A stretch of 52,246 bases of DNA from Bacteroidales bacterium. GTDB taxonomy: Bacteria > Bacteroidota > Bacteroidia > Bacteroidales > UBA12077. Of this stretch, positions 51,734 through 52,246 are shown in pieces. Each line of letters begins with the position of its first letter. The stretch's first letter is position 1. The notes below the pieces were generated by a model. That model was not told the origin of the DNA and ran no database searches. It worked only from the letters and a program-made list of their open reading frames with translations. Where the stretch lies: positions 1 to 52,246 of the forward strand of contig JAKSCO010000305.1 in the NCBI GenBank assembly GCA_022360575.1, given 5' to 3'. The translations under genes were made by a program, and so were the position numbers.

Positions 51734-52246
51734 ATGACTGAAGAAATAATTATAGCCGGATTTGGTGGACAGGGTGTTCTTTCAATGGGTAAAATTATGT
51801 GTTACTCAGGAATTGTTCAAGGACAAGAAGTAACCTGGATGCCTTCTTACGGACCAGAAATGAGAGGTGGTACTGCAAATGTTACTGTTATTATTAGTGA
51901 CGACAGAATTAGCTCGCCTATTATTAACGAATTCGATACAGCTATTATTCTTAACCAGCAATCGATGGACAAATTCGAAGCAATGGTTAAGCCTGGTGGT
52001 ACTTTAATTTACGACGGAAACGGTATTACACGTCATCCTGAAAGAAAAGACATCAATGTTTATCGCGTTGATGCTGCTGCCGAAGCTGCTAAAATGGAAT
52101 CGTCAAAAACATTTAACATGATTGTTTTAGGAGGATTCTTAAAAATTAAGCCTATTGTTAAAATGGAAAATGTTATAGCTGGATTAAAGAAATCTTTACC
52201 TGAAAGATATCATCATTTAATTCCTCTTAACGAAAAAGCTATTACA
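51734..52246 (+). CDS. 2-oxoacid:ferredoxin oxidoreductase gamma subunit (3' truncated)
   Basis: The open frame from ATG at 51734 runs to the window end (171 codons, no stop). It begins MTEEIIIAGFGGQGVLSMGK, the nucleotide-like loop of the gamma family, and continues with SYGPEMRGGTANVTVI, also a family mark. It joins the alpha and beta chains in the catalytic core. Only a short C-terminal end should be missing, since this subunit is usually about 175-190 residues. Confidence 0.9.
   Translation, partial: MTEEIIIAGFGGQGVLSMGKIMCYSGIVQGQEVTWMPSYGPEMRGGTANVTVIISDDRISSPIINEFDTAIILNQQSMDKFEAMVKPGGTLIYDGNGITRHPERKDINVYRVDAAAEAAKMESSKTFNMIVLGGFLKIKPIVKMENVIAGLKKSLPERYHHLIPLNEKAIT

Overview
The window is about 52 kb of AT-rich chromosome from a member of the Bacteroidota, most likely an anaerobic or facultative marine-type Bacteroidales/Marinilabiliales bacterium. 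This rests on: three secreted proteins ending in type IX secretion (T9SS) type A sorting domains; a DUF3078 outer-membrane protein; a TPR-transmembrane-HTH regulator of the Bacteroidota kind; promoters matching the Bacteroidota pattern TTTG-N19-TAnnTTTG; and an ABC permease/M1 peptidase fusion. The species is not identified. No phage, complete insertion sequence or CRISPR array is visible. The mobile-type elements are two copies of a ~162 bp terminal-inverted-repeat (MITE-like) sequence.

Layout. 1-6.4 kb: 3' end of a tail-fibre-like protein, then on the minus strand a secreted peptidylarginine-deiminase-like enzyme and a very large secreted papain-family protease carrying its own chagasin-like inhibitor domain. 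6.8-9.1 kb: surE, a small membrane protein and lpxB (lipid A). 9.2-12.3 kb: a sortilin-like Asp-box secreted protein behind a small lipoprotein whose signal peptide is frameshifted. 12.4-17 kb: an ABC ATPase and an ABC permease fused to an M1 aminopeptidase. 17-22.7 kb: AraC/GyrI regulator, ferritin, dnaX (with an A11 slippage-type tract), the rpsF-rpsR-rplI operon, an HD hydrolase and tRNA-Ser(UGA). 22.7-29.8 kb is more accessory: a class D beta-lactamase, a candidate small RNA, a D-threonine-aldolase-like enzyme, FKBP and PhnA-like proteins, a cupin, and a ~0.9 kb tandem duplication of a membrane-protein gene. 29.8-41.6 kb: S9-like hydrolase, dapF, htrA, a 21-bp-period repeat array, the DUF3078 protein, tryptophanase, uvrB and a TPR-HTH regulator. 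41.8-52.2 kb: hydE, an ADP-forming acyl-CoA synthetase, a porin/Mpv17-like cluster, flavodoxin, an aminotransferase and a four-gene 2-oxoacid:ferredoxin oxidoreductase operon whose last gene runs off the window.

Inferred biology: secreted proteases and deiminase attack extracellular protein. Tryptophanase, the aminotransferase, the 2-oxoacid oxidoreductase and the ADP-forming acyl-CoA synthetase together form a plausible amino-acid fermentation route with substrate-level ATP synthesis. Flavodoxin, ferredoxin and an HydE-dependent [FeFe]-hydrogenase encoded elsewhere could handle the electrons. The strongest unexplained signals are the dnaX A11 tract with immediate stops in both shifted frames, the 21-bp helically phased array between htrA and the DUF3078 gene, the protease-inhibitor fusion, the tandem membrane-protein duplication and the structured minus-strand RNA candidate near 24.2 kb.
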